The notes: a model not told the origin generated them from the letters alone. A stretch of DNA of 36,936 nt from Bacillota bacterium (GCA_023413555.1 JAEZPG010000069.1:1-36936); one strand, 5' to 3'; positions 7,310 through 16,833 are shown, counted from the first letter of the stretch. Made by a program: numbers and translations.

Positions 7310-8404
7310 CTATCCCTCCAATGCATCAACTAAGAATTCTACAGATAACTTTCGCAACGCACTTAGTCTATCCTCAAAAAGAGCATAATCTAAAGGAGAA
7401 ATTGTTATTTCTAAATCCTCAGCTACTTTGATAATTCTGTTTGAAATATCAAAATACTCACTAAGCTGATATATTCTTGAATTCTGACATATCTTATCTG
7501 ATGCTTCAAAACGTTCAAAGGTAATAAAATCCTTATGATACAACAAGGAAAAAATTGTACCATGGTAAGAATCCATGAAAACCGCTTCTGCATGATGTAT
7601 CAACCATAAAAACTCGCAAGGTCCAATCGTACTGGATAATAAATTCATCCACTCGGAATCATTTTTTCTCGCTGAATAACCTATAATTGTAACACCGTTA
7701 TCTGTAGCATATTTTTGAACAGACCGTCTGTACTGATGATTTGCATTAAGAAAATAACAAAAAATGAATTTTCTCTTGTAGTTAATACTCCTCTCAAGCG
7801 TTTTCCAATGTTCTATATCTATAAGAAAAGTCGGGTCAAGCACAACAGTAGCGTCAACAGAACATTTTTGATTTAATAAGGTAGCTCCAACAACTTCTCT
7901 GACAGAAATTCTGTGAAAGCGAGATAACAAGCTATGATATGTATCAACTAAATCATTTGGAATATCGTTTAATCCAACACTTGCCGCATAGGCTATTTTG
8001 GGAATATTATCCATCACAAAATCCAACATATAAACAGGATTAAATACATTCGGTGCCCATATTTGATCGCTACCACATATAACGCAATCAAGTTTTTGGC
8101 ATATACCAGGTAGTAATTCCTGGTCTTGAATCAACTTTGTTTTTCTGAAATACTTGCTTTGAAAAAAATAATATGCACTATCCCTGTCACATTCTTGTCC
8201 TGTCAGGGCTCTTATAAGTGCTTTCACTCTCATTTTAGCGCACTTTTTAACTCTGTTGACTTTACCAAAACACGGGTTACGATAATCAATCATCTTAACT
8301 TTACATCCCATATCTTTAATGCTTTTTTGCAACGCATATGCTTGAAGAGCACTACCGAAATTTATATAATAATGCCAAGTAATAATACCAACATTTTTGT
8401 TCAT
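7310..8404 (-). CDS. Polysaccharide pyruvyl transferase family protein
   Basis: The 364-residue protein matches the CsaB/EpsO/WcaK-type pyruvyltransferase family. It has the N-terminal GIITWHYYINFGSALQAYALQKSI, VICGSDQIWAPNVFNP near residue 110, the LDPTFLID segment and a C-terminal MDSYHGTIFSLLYHK stretch containing the usual (S/D)xxHG signature. Such enzymes add a pyruvate ketal from phosphoenolpyruvate to a sugar of the repeat unit, giving it negative charge. The distal position with the FrhB-like gene one base away suggests the two act together. The ATG at 8404 follows GAGGAGG at good spacing. The acceptor sugar is unknown, and not every member has been shown to transfer pyruvate. Confidence 0.88.
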   Translation of the reverse strand: MNKNVGIITWHYYINFGSALQAYALQKSIKDMGCKVKMIDYRNPCFGKVNRVKKCAKMRVKALIRALTGQECDRDSAYYFFQSKYFRKTKLIQDQELLPGICQKLDCVICGSDQIWAPNVFNPVYMLDFVMDNIPKIAYAASVGLNDIPNDLVDTYHSLLSRFHRISVREVVGATLLNQKCSVDATVVLDPTFLIDIEHWKTLERSINYKRKFIFCYFLNANHQYRRSVQKYATDNGVTIIGYSARKNDSEWMNLLSSTIGPCEFLWLIHHAEAVFMDSYHGTIFSLLYHKDFITFERFEASDKICQNSRIYQLSEYFDISNRIIKVAEDLEITISPLDYALFEDRLSALRKLSVEFLVDALEG

Positions 8405-8467
8405 AAAATCCTCCTCGAATTACTATGTACCACTCAAAACATAAGTAAACATAATAGTTCAATGGTT

Positions 8468-9481
8468 TCACCTTTCCCACAATTTACCCAACATATAATC
8501 GTATTTCTCCGGTACTATGGGATCAAATCCACTACCATTAGTAAAAGTCATTTCCCCAAAGAAAATATCTCCATCTACATTATATAAATCTACTCTCACA
8601 TGAGTAAACCCTTGACATAGAGCAGTTGCAAGCTCAACCATTTTATCAAAATTCTGAGGCTTTGGAATCGGCTCTTTAGATATTCCATAACGTTCTTGTG
8701 TCCAGGGCTGAACATTCCAATCCAAATCAAATACTGTACGAGTATGGTTACCAAATCTGCCTAAATCTACCCAACAAAAGTATGGTTTTCCATTAAAACA
8801 AATGAACTTATAATCTTGTAACTCACCTAAATCGGTTTCAAGATACTTCTCAGCGATTATTTTCCGGTTAATTGCTGAATAGTGCATCTCAAAACCAGTT
8901 GTATATGCAAAATCAGTTTTCATCCAATCATTAAACTTTTTCTTAACTAATTTGTAATCCATCTCTAATTTGCTTTTAACTATAAGATTTGTCCCAGATC
9001 CATGATTTGTTTTCAATACGAATTGCTCGGGCAATTCATCAAAACATATCTCATCAAAGGAATCCCAAACACCAAGTATCGGTATTAAATACTTATCGCC
9101 AATTATCTCCGATACCCATTCTCTTACAAGATATTTGTCTGCCAATCTGCTTTTTAGTGGATTGCTTGTTGACAATTTTTCCAACTGCATTTTTTCAGTA
9201 TACGCAGTTGGATTTACCCAGTCAATCGGATGGCCAATTCTTAATAGATACATCTCTGATATCATTTTTCTTCGCTCTGTATCGTCAAGTTTTTTTAGTT
9301 TTCTAACTGCCCTTATTTTTTTTAATCGCAGCAAATAATATACTACTTTATTGTGTCTTGCGAATTTATACAGATGAGGAAATCTATCTCTCAACCCCAC
9401 TGTTTTTACTTTATCATGTATGCTATTCATAACACTATACCATCGCCTTCTATCAAACATAGGAATTAGCTTAAACGTCAA
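8468..9481 (-). CDS. TupA-like ATP-grasp protein
   Basis: The 337-residue protein matches the ATP-grasp family typified by TupA of teichuronopeptide synthesis. The N-terminal part has HPIDWVNPTAYTEKMQLEKL, followed by LADKYLVREWV, the ATP-binding strand FVLKTNHGSGTNLIV, IIAEKYLE, DYKFICFNGKPYF and the metal-binding end FGEMTFTNGSGFDPI. ATP-grasp enzymes join a carboxylate to an amine or similar nucleophile through an acyl phosphate. In polysaccharide loci this family probably attaches an amino acid or other group to an acidic sugar, though substrates are largely unproven. The start overlaps the upstream glycosyltransferase stop by four bases (ATGA), so translation is coupled. An internal ATG (MFDRRRWYS, residue 8) is another possible start. 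Confidence 0.85.
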   Translation of the reverse strand: MTFKLIPMFDRRRWYSVMNSIHDKVKTVGLRDRFPHLYKFARHNKVVYYLLRLKKIRAVRKLKKLDDTERRKMISEMYLLRIGHPIDWVNPTAYTEKMQLEKLSTSNPLKSRLADKYLVREWVSEIIGDKYLIPILGVWDSFDEICFDELPEQFVLKTNHGSGTNLIVKSKLEMDYKLVKKKFNDWMKTDFAYTTGFEMHYSAINRKIIAEKYLETDLGELQDYKFICFNGKPYFCWVDLGRFGNHTRTVFDLDWNVQPWTQERYGISKEPIPKPQNFDKMVELATALCQGFTHVRVDLYNVDGDIFFGEMTFTNGSGFDPIVPEKYDYMLGKLWER

Positions 9482-10632
9482 TCTATGGAATTCTCCATCT
9501 TAATATGCTTAATAATTTCTCTCCATTGATTTGCCCAACGCTCATATGAAAAAGCGTATTTCACTGATTCATATCCTGTCATTGCCATTCTTTTACGTTT
9601 TTCAGGATCATCTATCAATTCCTTAATTGCAAGATATAATTGATTAACACTGCCTGCAGGAATCATTTTTCCATTGTAGTTATTCAATATGATGTTGGTC
9701 ATCCCTCCGACATCCGTACATATCACCGCACACTGTGATGACATAGCCTCTAATAAAGATAAAGATGTTCCTTCAGAACCAACTGTTGGAACAACTGCAA
9801 TATGTTTATCCGCATGAATATCTAATGACTGCTCTGCTGCGTATTGAGTAATGACCACGCGATTCAACCATTTATCTAATCTATTATGTAGAAATTCCTC
9901 GTCTGGACCACGCCCTGCAACCGTTACTTCCACATCTTCATATTCTGATAAAATACGTTCTATTGCTTCTACAAAAATCCTTGTGCCTCTATGCTTTACG
10001 AATCGTCTTGCAAAAATCACCTTTACTTTATCGTTGGGCTTTATATTAAGTTTTGCAATTTTTGTGTAATTAGGAATTACCGTACACTTACCATTTGGAA
10101 CATCAACCTGTGCCCGATACCAGTTTAAGAAATTATAATCAACACAAACAACCTGCTTTATATACTTCATTCTTTTATGTTCACAATATGCAAAAAATGC
10201 TTTTGAAAGAAACATGCGGTAATCTTTGCGACTTTGCTCCTTACAAATATCCCAATGAATTCCATGTTGTATGGATAAACTGTATTTTGCATTATTTTTC
10301 TGTACCAAGATATGGTCAGCAAAAATCAGCAAATCCTTATTGCAGTCAAAATCAACATTGACATAATCAATGATTTTCTTAGTATCATATATTCCGCTTA
10401 CTTTTGTGCTAGGTACACACTTTACCGTACAGTATTCAAGTCTGATTTCATTAGCTTGATTCGTCTCTCCAAACTGGAATACCTTGCACTCATATCCGGT
10501 TTCATCTAGAATTAGTGCTAAATTAGATATATATGTTTGTACACCTCCAGATACCACACGATTTGTATCAAAATCATAATACCTCTGGTAAATTATCATT
10601 GCCCGCGGTTTTTTGCTAGAAATCACTATCAT
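9478..10632 (-). CDS. Glycosyltransferase, family 4 (GT-B fold)
   Basis: The 384-residue protein has the GT4 layout. An N-terminal acceptor half begins RAMIIYQRYYDFDTNRVVSGGVQTY, a linker follows near IPNYTKI, and the C-terminal nucleotide-sugar half contains VIFARRFVKHRGTRIFVEAI, VTVAGRGPDEEF and the E-x7-E motif EGTSLSLLEAMSS. The C-terminus reads FSYERWANQWREII. It transfers a sugar from a nucleotide donor to the lipid-linked repeat unit at the inner membrane face; the sugar cannot be predicted. ATG at 10632 follows GAGGAAATAAA at good spacing. Its stop overlaps the ATP-grasp start. Confidence 0.9.
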   Translation of the reverse strand: MIVISSKKPRAMIIYQRYYDFDTNRVVSGGVQTYISNLALILDETGYECKVFQFGETNQANEIRLEYCTVKCVPSTKVSGIYDTKKIIDYVNVDFDCNKDLLIFADHILVQKNNAKYSLSIQHGIHWDICKEQSRKDYRMFLSKAFFAYCEHKRMKYIKQVVCVDYNFLNWYRAQVDVPNGKCTVIPNYTKIAKLNIKPNDKVKVIFARRFVKHRGTRIFVEAIERILSEYEDVEVTVAGRGPDEEFLHNRLDKWLNRVVITQYAAEQSLDIHADKHIAVVPTVGSEGTSLSLLEAMSSQCAVICTDVGGMTNIILNNYNGKMIPAGSVNQLYLAIKELIDDPEKRKRMAMTGYESVKYAFSYERWANQWREIIKHIKMENSID

Positions 10633-10647
10633 TTTATTTCCTCACTT

Positions 10648-11877
10648 TTAATCAGTTCTGTAGGTTGTATTTTTTGAAGAAAATCTAATCTCTTTCAAGC
10701 ACATACCTAACAAAAAGAATACACTATAATCTAAATAACTGCCACCGAATATGCCTTTAATAAACACCAAGCACCCAAAAAGAACAATCCAACCATATAC
10801 TAACTTTCCCTTTGTTCTTTTTAAGGCTTTTATATATAAGATTATAAAACTAATTAGCAATATTATTCCCAATGGATAACCGAAATTAAACACAACCTCC
10901 AAGTATAGATTGTGTGCTCCAGCATCATATCCTAGCGGGTATTCACCATACACTCCCCAACCCAATAACGGCTTTTCAGCAAGTTTACCTAACAAATCCA
11001 GATAAATAATATCTCTTCCTGAAGTATAAGATACTATTCCTCCACTAATTAGGTAATCAACGATACGTGTAGAAACACCACTATTCTCCAATACACTTCT
11101 TACGTTCTTTAATAAAGATAAGTACACAGGAGATACAACAAAACCAACAGAAATAAGAGACAAAGCCATCATACTTAGAATTTTTTTTCTTATAGAAATA
11201 TTTAAATATCTCCAGATGCAAGTTATAATATAGGCAAACAATATGATAATAGCACCTCTTGTCCCCATAACAAATGCATAAACAACACCTACTATCGAAC
11301 AAACAAGAGAAAATATTTTCTTTCTCTTAAAAGTATATTCAATAGCAATCATTGTATTTGGCAAAAGTAAATATGACCAGTACATGCTGTAATCTTCTCC
11401 ATGAGAACCTCTCAGAAGTCTACCTGAACCCATGTAGTAGAATAAATATAGAGTACTAATTATAATGGCTATACATGAGAAAAGACTAACTGTATTATAT
11501 GTGTCATCATCCAATGTTAAACTTAGTCCCAACCAAAAGAATGGTATACATGGCAATATATCCGAAACAAATTTTGACTCAATATATTGTACATTATCAG
11601 GATGAAACACATACGTTAACATTATTTCCAGCATAAAAAATGTAAAAATACCTATAGCAGATATATGAATCCGCAAACGTGTGCTTGATTTATATGATAG
11701 AATAAACAATATAAAATAAAGCACAGGAAAAAAGAAAACGCTCAACATTGAGATAAGCGGCAATTTACCAATAACCTCTTCAATATACATAAAAAGTGTA
11801 TAATGACAAAATGCCACGGATAACAACAATGCAAAACATCTATTTGTAGATATCTTATATGTATTCACCCGTATCAT
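10648..11877 (-). CDS. wzy: Wzy-type O-antigen/polysaccharide polymerase
   Basis: This 409-residue protein has about ten to twelve hydrophobic segments and the pattern of O-antigen ligase/polymerase family proteins, including a late AGAHNLYLEVVFNFGYPLGI stretch before the last helices. A larger outside loop with YTSGRDIIYLDLLGKLAEKPLLGWG precedes it. Wzy joins flipped repeat units into long chains on the outer face of the membrane. Sequence is poorly conserved in this family, so the call rests on topology, the HN motif and its place between glycosyltransferases and Wzx. The ATG at 11877 overlaps the previous stop and lies too close to AAGGGAG. A GTG at 11868 has better spacing and may be the real start. 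Confidence 0.85.
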   Translation of the reverse strand: MIRVNTYKISTNRCFALLLSVAFCHYTLFMYIEEVIGKLPLISMLSVFFFPVLYFILFILSYKSSTRLRIHISAIGIFTFFMLEIMLTYVFHPDNVQYIESKFVSDILPCIPFFWLGLSLTLDDDTYNTVSLFSCIAIIISTLYLFYYMGSGRLLRGSHGEDYSMYWSYLLLPNTMIAIEYTFKRKKIFSLVCSIVGVVYAFVMGTRGAIIILFAYIITCIWRYLNISIRKKILSMMALSLISVGFVVSPVYLSLLKNVRSVLENSGVSTRIVDYLISGGIVSYTSGRDIIYLDLLGKLAEKPLLGWGVYGEYPLGYDAGAHNLYLEVVFNFGYPLGIILLISFIILYIKALKRTKGKLVYGWIVLFGCLVFIKGIFGGSYLDYSVFFLLGMCLKEIRFSSKNTTYRTD

Positions 11878-12905
11878 CTCCCTTGTCGAATTCTTTTTTT
11901 GTAATTACCAATATATAAAACTACAGCTAGCAAAAAATAAAGATTTACTTTTGCAAAAAAGAGAACTGTCTTTTGATATATACTTCCAGCTACATTATAA
12001 TTATACTTAGAAAAATCACTCTTTTTTGATACTTTACGAATCCATTTAGGTCTAGTGAATATATTCAATCGTAATTTGGGTGAAAAAGACAATTCTAAAG
12101 ACTTAATTTTTTTGGAAAAAATTTCTTTATTCACCATCTGATGTGTTATGTTGTCATTGCAGTTCCATGAACATATTGTTTTAGTCCATACATCATCAAG
12201 TCCAATCACCGCATCTATATAATTAACAGGATATTTATTCCACTCCAAGCCAACTGTGTTTTGATAATACACATACAAAACATCGGGAATAAATTTTACA
12301 TTCTTGCAATGGCTCACGTATCTTGATATAAAACCTTCATCTTGATGTCTTCGTAAAGCAGGATACAAAATACCATTATCTCTTATTACGTTCCCATCAA
12401 AAAATTTGTTCCAAGGTGCTCCTTGAATCGCGTGCTTTGAATTCATACCGAAATAACTGCTATAAGAATGCCTTATATCCTCGCCAGAATTTTCAAATTG
12501 GTCATATTTCTTTTCAAAACTTAAGTCACCATCATGTGAAACACACCTATAACCAAAAACAATCAAATCATACTTCCCGTTACACATAGCATCAACAAGT
12601 GTTGAAATGGCATTCACTTCAAGGAAATCATCTGCATCTGGAAAATATAAATACCTACCTTTACTTTCTGTTATTCCTATATTTCTTGCTGGACCAGACC
12701 CTTGATTCTCACTATGTACGCAACGCACTCTAGTATCCAAATTTGATATTTGTTGACAAACTCTATAACTTTCATCTGTAGAACCATCATCAACCAAGAT
12801 TATCTCCAAGTTAGAATAGTCTTGATTTAATATCGAAGAAATACTCTTTTCGATTAAATTTTCCATATTATACACTGGTATAATGATGCTAACTAATTGT
12901 TTCAT
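11874..12905 (-). CDS. Glycosyltransferase, family 2 (GT-A fold)
   Basis: The 343-residue protein has the full GT2 N-terminus: VSIIIPVYNMENLIEKSI, the VDDGSTDES nucleotide-binding motif and the metal-binding FPDADDFLE. Beyond about residue 215 it is variable, with a hydrophobic stretch near the end (LYFLLAVVLYIG) that could sit on the membrane. It adds one sugar of the repeat unit; donor and acceptor are unknown. Start choice: ATG at 12905 follows AGAGGA by 6 bases. An ATG at 12920 overlaps the previous TGA but has a weak ribosome site. The stop overlaps the Wzy frame. Confidence 0.9.
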   Translation of the reverse strand: MKQLVSIIIPVYNMENLIEKSISSILNQDYSNLEIILVDDGSTDESYRVCQQISNLDTRVRCVHSENQGSGPARNIGITESKGRYLYFPDADDFLEVNAISTLVDAMCNGKYDLIVFGYRCVSHDGDLSFEKKYDQFENSGEDIRHSYSSYFGMNSKHAIQGAPWNKFFDGNVIRDNGILYPALRRHQDEGFISRYVSHCKNVKFIPDVLYVYYQNTVGLEWNKYPVNYIDAVIGLDDVWTKTICSWNCNDNITHQMVNKEIFSKKIKSLELSFSPKLRLNIFTRPKWIRKVSKKSDFSKYNYNVAGSIYQKTVLFFAKVNLYFLLAVVLYIGNYKKRIRQGR

Positions 12906-12916
12906 TTGTAATCCTC

Positions 12917-13846
12917 TCATCTATACATTCCAATATTTTTCGACCTCAAAAGAATCCTAATTAAAACTGATGGAATAGCAAAACAAACATACGTTATAAT
13001 CATTCTCTTGAGCGGAATTTTAGATTTATCAACAGAATTTAGAATTTGCCCAGCTGCCTTCTTATCTCCACCAACCAAATAGGAGCGTACAACTTGAATC
13101 TTTGTCAATTCATGTTCAACCAAAAGGCTAGTCATTACTTCATCAGGTATTGTTGTATCATCAAGATATCCCCGCAATCTGTTTAACGGATCAACCTCAT
13201 ATCTTCGTGTGTAATACTTCGTTGCCTCACTGCCATCCCGATTTCGTTTAACTGTTACATAATCACCATAAACTACACCAGTATGAATATATGCTCTTTT
13301 CCACATATCTGTATCTTCGCCCAATTTTATCCCTGGTTCAAACATTCCGTATGTATCAAACACAGAAGATTCTATACAAACACATCCTGTCCATATTAAT
13401 TCAGGTTTTTTAATAGTAGCACTAACAGCATTCTTGATAAAATTGTCTTCTTCTTTTACTTCAGGCATAATCGTTTTACCGGACATCAATCCTATACAAT
13501 ATGTTGTAGCAAAGAATTGATTCCCTTGATATTTCACAATTAACTCTGATAGCTTTTCTAAATGTGATGGTAAATACTCATCGTCCGCATCTAAAAAGCA
13601 AATATAGTCGCCCTTTGCTTGTCTAATCCCTGTATTTCTTGCAACAGAGACCCCTTGATTAGGTTGGTTAATTACCCGAAGCCTACTATCGGTTATTACT
13701 TTCACACATTCAAGAGTATTATCCTTAGAACCATCATTCACCACTATTATTTCAAAATCAGGAAACGATTGCTTCAGCACACTTTCAACACTTCTGTTGA
13801 TATATTTTTCAGCATTATATGCTGGAATAATCACGGTAAAAAGCAT
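12917..13846 (-). CDS. Glycosyltransferase, family 2 (GT-A fold)
   Basis: The 309-residue protein starts FTVIIPAYNAEKYINRSVESVL, carries VNDGSKDNT and the metal-binding FLDADDEY, and has a LGEDTDMWKRAY stretch near residue 200, where this family places its catalytic-base region (E/D-D). The C-terminus has a hydrophobic run (MIITYVCFAIPSVLIRILL) that may anchor it. It is probably a cytoplasmic-face transferase for one sugar of the repeat unit. ATG at 13846 follows AGAGGAG with good spacing, and the TGA overlaps the next gene's start region, so the two are in one operon. Confidence 0.9.
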   Translation of the reverse strand: MLFTVIIPAYNAEKYINRSVESVLKQSFPDFEIIVVNDGSKDNTLECVKVITDSRLRVINQPNQGVSVARNTGIRQAKGDYICFLDADDEYLPSHLEKLSELIVKYQGNQFFATTYCIGLMSGKTIMPEVKEEDNFIKNAVSATIKKPELIWTGCVCIESSVFDTYGMFEPGIKLGEDTDMWKRAYIHTGVVYGDYVTVKRNRDGSEATKYYTRRYEVDPLNRLRGYLDDTTIPDEVMTSLLVEHELTKIQVVRSYLVGGDKKAAGQILNSVDKSKIPLKRMIITYVCFAIPSVLIRILLRSKNIGMYR

Positions 13847-13892
13847 ATATCTCCTCTTTTCTATTTCTAATATAGATATTTTAAACTATATT

Positions 13893-14957
13893 CTAACTAT
13901 CTAAGAATTCATCAATTTTCCGTAAATAATGTCCATCTTCAAACAAGACTTCGGCTAATTCCCTCTCAGCCCTCATATTAAACTCATCCACATCTAACTC
14001 AGTTATATATGAATATACCTTATCAGCAAATGCAACATCATCCAAACTTAATGATATACCTAATTTTCTTTCCATTAATCGTTTTCCGGAATAAGTCTCT
14101 ATATTACCCAGTAAAGGCTTCTTATATATTATACCATCATAATATTTGTTAGCTAATGCCCTATTACAATTAAAATCACACGGATAATAATATAACATCA
14201 TATCTGCATTGTTAATATATATTTCTTTCTCTGCGTTGTTATATGTACCAACAACATATATGTTTGGAAATGGCTTTGCATACTCAATCAATGTAGGAGT
14301 ATCATTACCGCTTCCTACAATATAAATATTAAAACGACTGTCATTACCAAACAAGTCAACTAACCGTTTATTATAATCTTCTCCTCGTGTTATTCCTATA
14401 TGCAACAAATTCACAGTTTCAGTAACCTTAGTTGCAGTTTCCTTTTTATTTCTAATATCCGAGTATCTAAAATTATGGGCAATTACAAAATTCCTATCTC
14501 CTAAAATGTCTTCAAACCCAGGAGATGATATACAAGCGAAAAATGAACTGTCACATAACTTTTTTACCCATTTACGATAGATACAAAATTTTTCGAAACT
14601 CAAATCACGGAAATCAAAAATATATCTCCCTTTATATTTTCTAGTTAGTGTTCTATAGCAGAGAATACCTGGCAATGTTGTTAGTATTATCAGCTTGTCA
14701 TATTTTTGTTGCTCTATTATCTTTTTTACAAAATGCCTAAACCGTATAAATGCGCCAATTTTCTTCCACTTTGATATGTATAAATCGGATTTTTCTTCAT
14801 AAACTTTATAGTTATATGGATAGTCACTTTTGTCACCGGTCCTGTTCCATAAAATAACATCATATTTAAACGTTTTTTTTTCACAAGCCTCAATATACTT
14901 TGCTGCATATGGACACATATTCATTTCACCGCAGAAAACAATACCTATCTTTTTCAT
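13893..14957 (-). CDS. Glycosyltransferase, GT-B type (GT4-like)
   Basis: The 354-residue protein begins MKKIGIVFCGEMNMCPYAAKYIEAC and has two Rossmann-like halves. The N-half ends near YIFDFRDLSFEKFCIYRKW. The C-half contains LLHIGITRGEDYNKRLVDLF, NIYIVGSGNDTPTLIEYA and NADMMLYYYP, the pattern of a GT-B glycosyltransferase. A clear E-x7-E motif is not obvious, so the family assignment is less certain than for its neighbours. Start choice: ATG at 14957 follows GGAG by about 10 bases. The alternative at 14990 adds an 11-residue tail that crosses the ribosome site. A good promoter-like sequence lies about 70 bp upstream (15026-15054), so this gene may start a transcript of its own. Confidence 0.78.
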   Translation of the reverse strand: MKKIGIVFCGEMNMCPYAAKYIEACEKKTFKYDVILWNRTGDKSDYPYNYKVYEEKSDLYISKWKKIGAFIRFRHFVKKIIEQQKYDKLIILTTLPGILCYRTLTRKYKGRYIFDFRDLSFEKFCIYRKWVKKLCDSSFFACISSPGFEDILGDRNFVIAHNFRYSDIRNKKETATKVTETVNLLHIGITRGEDYNKRLVDLFGNDSRFNIYIVGSGNDTPTLIEYAKPFPNIYVVGTYNNAEKEIYINNADMMLYYYPCDFNCNRALANKYYDGIIYKKPLLGNIETYSGKRLMERKLGISLSLDDVAFADKVYSYITELDVDEFNMRAERELAEVLFEDGHYLRKIDEFLDS

Positions 14958-15025
14958 ATTCCCAACACTCCATAACTCTAGTTCAAACATGCTGTAAGGA
15001 AAAAATTATCATCTTCGTTGCAATG

Positions 15026-15054
15026 CTTATATTCTACACCGAAACAGTGATCAA
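15026..15054 (-). promoter_or_regulatory. Candidate internal promoter in the polysaccharide operon
   Basis: On the minus strand, TTGATC (15049-15054) and TATAAG (15026-15031) are separated by exactly 17 bp, one base from consensus at -10 and two at -35. It lies in the one larger gap inside the glycosyltransferase block (14958-15174), about 70 bp before the next start. I see no gene in the gap and no T-tailed terminator. Confidence 0.45.
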
Positions 15055-15174
15055 AATATAGTCCATTTATTTTATGGAAGATAACTTAACAGCCACCTAA
15101 TACAGTACCCCCACATAAATTCGTTCATTTCATTATTTCCACACTGGATACCTGCAATAGCGGAGGTTCTATAT

Positions 15175-15951
15175 TCACTTTCCATCCTTACATACATACT
15201 TTACTTTCTTCCAAAAGCCAAACGCCAAATTCCATGCTGTATACCACAATGCAGTAGGAGCAGCTCGCTTTTCGCTTTCATGCCACAACTTATAATGCCA
15301 AACTATCATTATCTTGACTCCGTGTCGGCTAATTGAACCGGAGCGCTTTCTATATTTGCCCAAATATTCGTCAAGCAAATAACAATCCACTATCTTACAA
15401 ACCTTTAGCCACATTGCATAGTCATTGTTCTTCTTAATATCAGCTATCTGAACAAGTCCAACCACCTCTGCATCGTACATTACTGTCAAACATCCAACCC
15501 AGCAGTAGTTGTACATTCCTTGTTTAGTAATTTTTTTCGGACCAGTTACCATAACACCCAAAGGTTTGGAAGCTTCATCAATTTCCTCATAATTCGTATA
15601 CGAAAAATGATACCCGTTATTTAACATGAATTGCAATTGTTTCTCCAGTTTCTCTGGTAGCCACAAATCATCACTATCAAGAAAAGCGATCCATTTTCCT
15701 TTTGCCTCTTTTAAAGCTCTATTTCTAGATACAGCAGCGCCACTATTTCTATCGTTCTTCAAATATTTAATTCGTCTGTCATCTAGAAAAGGTTTAACAA
15801 TATTATCCGTATCGTCTGTTGAACCATCATCCACGATAATAAGTTCCCAATAAGGATATGTTTGAAGTAAAACACTCTCTATTGTTTCTGATATATATAT
15901 TGACGTATTATACGACGGCATCACTATGGACACTAACCCTTTGTTTTCCAT
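15175..15951 (-). CDS. Glycosyltransferase, family 2 (GT-A fold)
   Basis: The 258-residue protein begins MENKGLVSIVMPSYNTSIYI, then has IVDDGSTDDT, NRALKEAKGKWIAFLDSDDLW and QFMLNNGYHFSYTNYEEID, the CpsI/WaaE-like short GT2 pattern. It ends soon after the catalytic region, as short members do. It adds one repeat-unit sugar, most likely early because it lies close to the phosphoglycosyl transferase. Start choice: ATG at 15951 follows AGAGGA by about 7 bases. A longer frame to 16029 would overlap the upstream acyltransferase gene. The next gene downstream is separated by about 220 bp holding a candidate promoter. Confidence 0.9.
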   Translation of the reverse strand: MENKGLVSIVMPSYNTSIYISETIESVLLQTYPYWELIIVDDGSTDDTDNIVKPFLDDRRIKYLKNDRNSGAAVSRNRALKEAKGKWIAFLDSDDLWLPEKLEKQLQFMLNNGYHFSYTNYEEIDEASKPLGVMVTGPKKITKQGMYNYCWVGCLTVMYDAEVVGLVQIADIKKNNDYAMWLKVCKIVDCYLLDEYLGKYRKRSGSISRHGVKIMIVWHYKLWHESEKRAAPTALWYTAWNLAFGFWKKVKYVCKDGK

Positions 15952-15973
15952 ATTAAATTCCTCTTTAATCCAG

Positions 15974-16828
15974 TTATTCCTCTGGATTTGTCTGACTTCT
16001 TCCAATCTCCTCCATACGAAGAATACCATTTATTTTACTAACCACTGTGAATCCATCAAGCTTCAACAGACATTTCCTGAACGGCATCAACAAACTAACA
16101 ATCGTCCCGAAAGGCTTTCTATACAACAAATTTAAGCGGCAGTATGCCTTTCTAAAACCAAAATACTTTTCGAGATAATTCTGAAATGAAGTTTTGTGAA
16201 GAATATTTCTTGAGCCATCGCAGATATAAAATCCATTGCCGTCCGACAATCTTTCCGAATAATATTCACATACTCCAGCTACCAATGCTGCATTAATACC
16301 TCTTTTTTCACAATTAGGTTTTGTTCTCATTACATTAAAGTTCACATACCCATATTCTTCGGTAAGATAAGCATATCCAGATAAAACACCTGTTTCTTTT
16401 AAAAATGCTCCCAGTACTACAATTGGGTCTTTCCAAACATCTATACTTGTTTTAAATTTATCTTCATCTACGCTCGGTCTGTATTTATTAGACCAGCTAG
16501 AATAAGCATCAACGGTTATTTCGTATAAATCATCTTTATATTCCGATGGGGCGATTACTTTAACATCAAAGTTCTTAATCCCCTTATTGATTTCATACCT
16601 TTTTTTACTTGGCAGGGCAAAAATGTCAAAAGGCGTATCCTTGATACAATACCACCACTCAGTTTCGTACCCACAATCAAAATCTGTAGTCCAACGAGCT
16701 AAGTATGGAGTTCCCTCGCTAATCTTCCATATACTTCCATCTATTATTGGGGTCAAATCCGGTTCTTCGTGAGGAGCAGTTGTAGGTATCACAGCATAAT
16801 TGTAGTATTTCCATTTCTCAATTGCCAT
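15974..16828 (-). CDS. GNAT/FemAB-like acyltransferase, putative
   Basis: The 284-residue protein has no clear signature I can name with certainty. Its layout resembles GNAT-fold proteins near FemAB: KKRYEINKGIKNFDVKVI about residue 80, a helix with VDAYSSWSNKYRPSVDEDKF, a beta strand region VVLGAFLKETGVLSGYAYLTEEYGYVNFNVM, and LEKYFGFRKAYCRLNLLYRKP near the end. Such proteins may N- or O-acylate a sugar. It sits directly after the PglC-like phosphoglycosyl transferase, in the block that makes the first amino sugar. It is not a PglD-type left-handed beta-helix enzyme. Start choice: ATG at 16828 is 9 bases after GGAGGT; the ATG at 16837 overlaps the previous stop. Confidence 0.5.
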   Translation of the reverse strand: MAIEKWKYYNYAVIPTTAPHEEPDLTPIIDGSIWKISEGTPYLARWTTDFDCGYETEWWYCIKDTPFDIFALPSKKRYEINKGIKNFDVKVIAPSEYKDDLYEITVDAYSSWSNKYRPSVDEDKFKTSIDVWKDPIVVLGAFLKETGVLSGYAYLTEEYGYVNFNVMRTKPNCEKRGINAALVAGVCEYYSERLSDGNGFYICDGSRNILHKTSFQNYLEKYFGFRKAYCRLNLLYRKPFGTIVSLLMPFRKCLLKLDGFTVVSKINGILRMEEIGRSQTNPEE

Positions 16829-16833
16829 TCTCC

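Noticed and set aside
8126..8587. 153-codon plus-strand frame across the pyruvyltransferase and ATP-grasp gene ends
   Set aside because: Covers two well-supported minus-strand genes and resembles no family.
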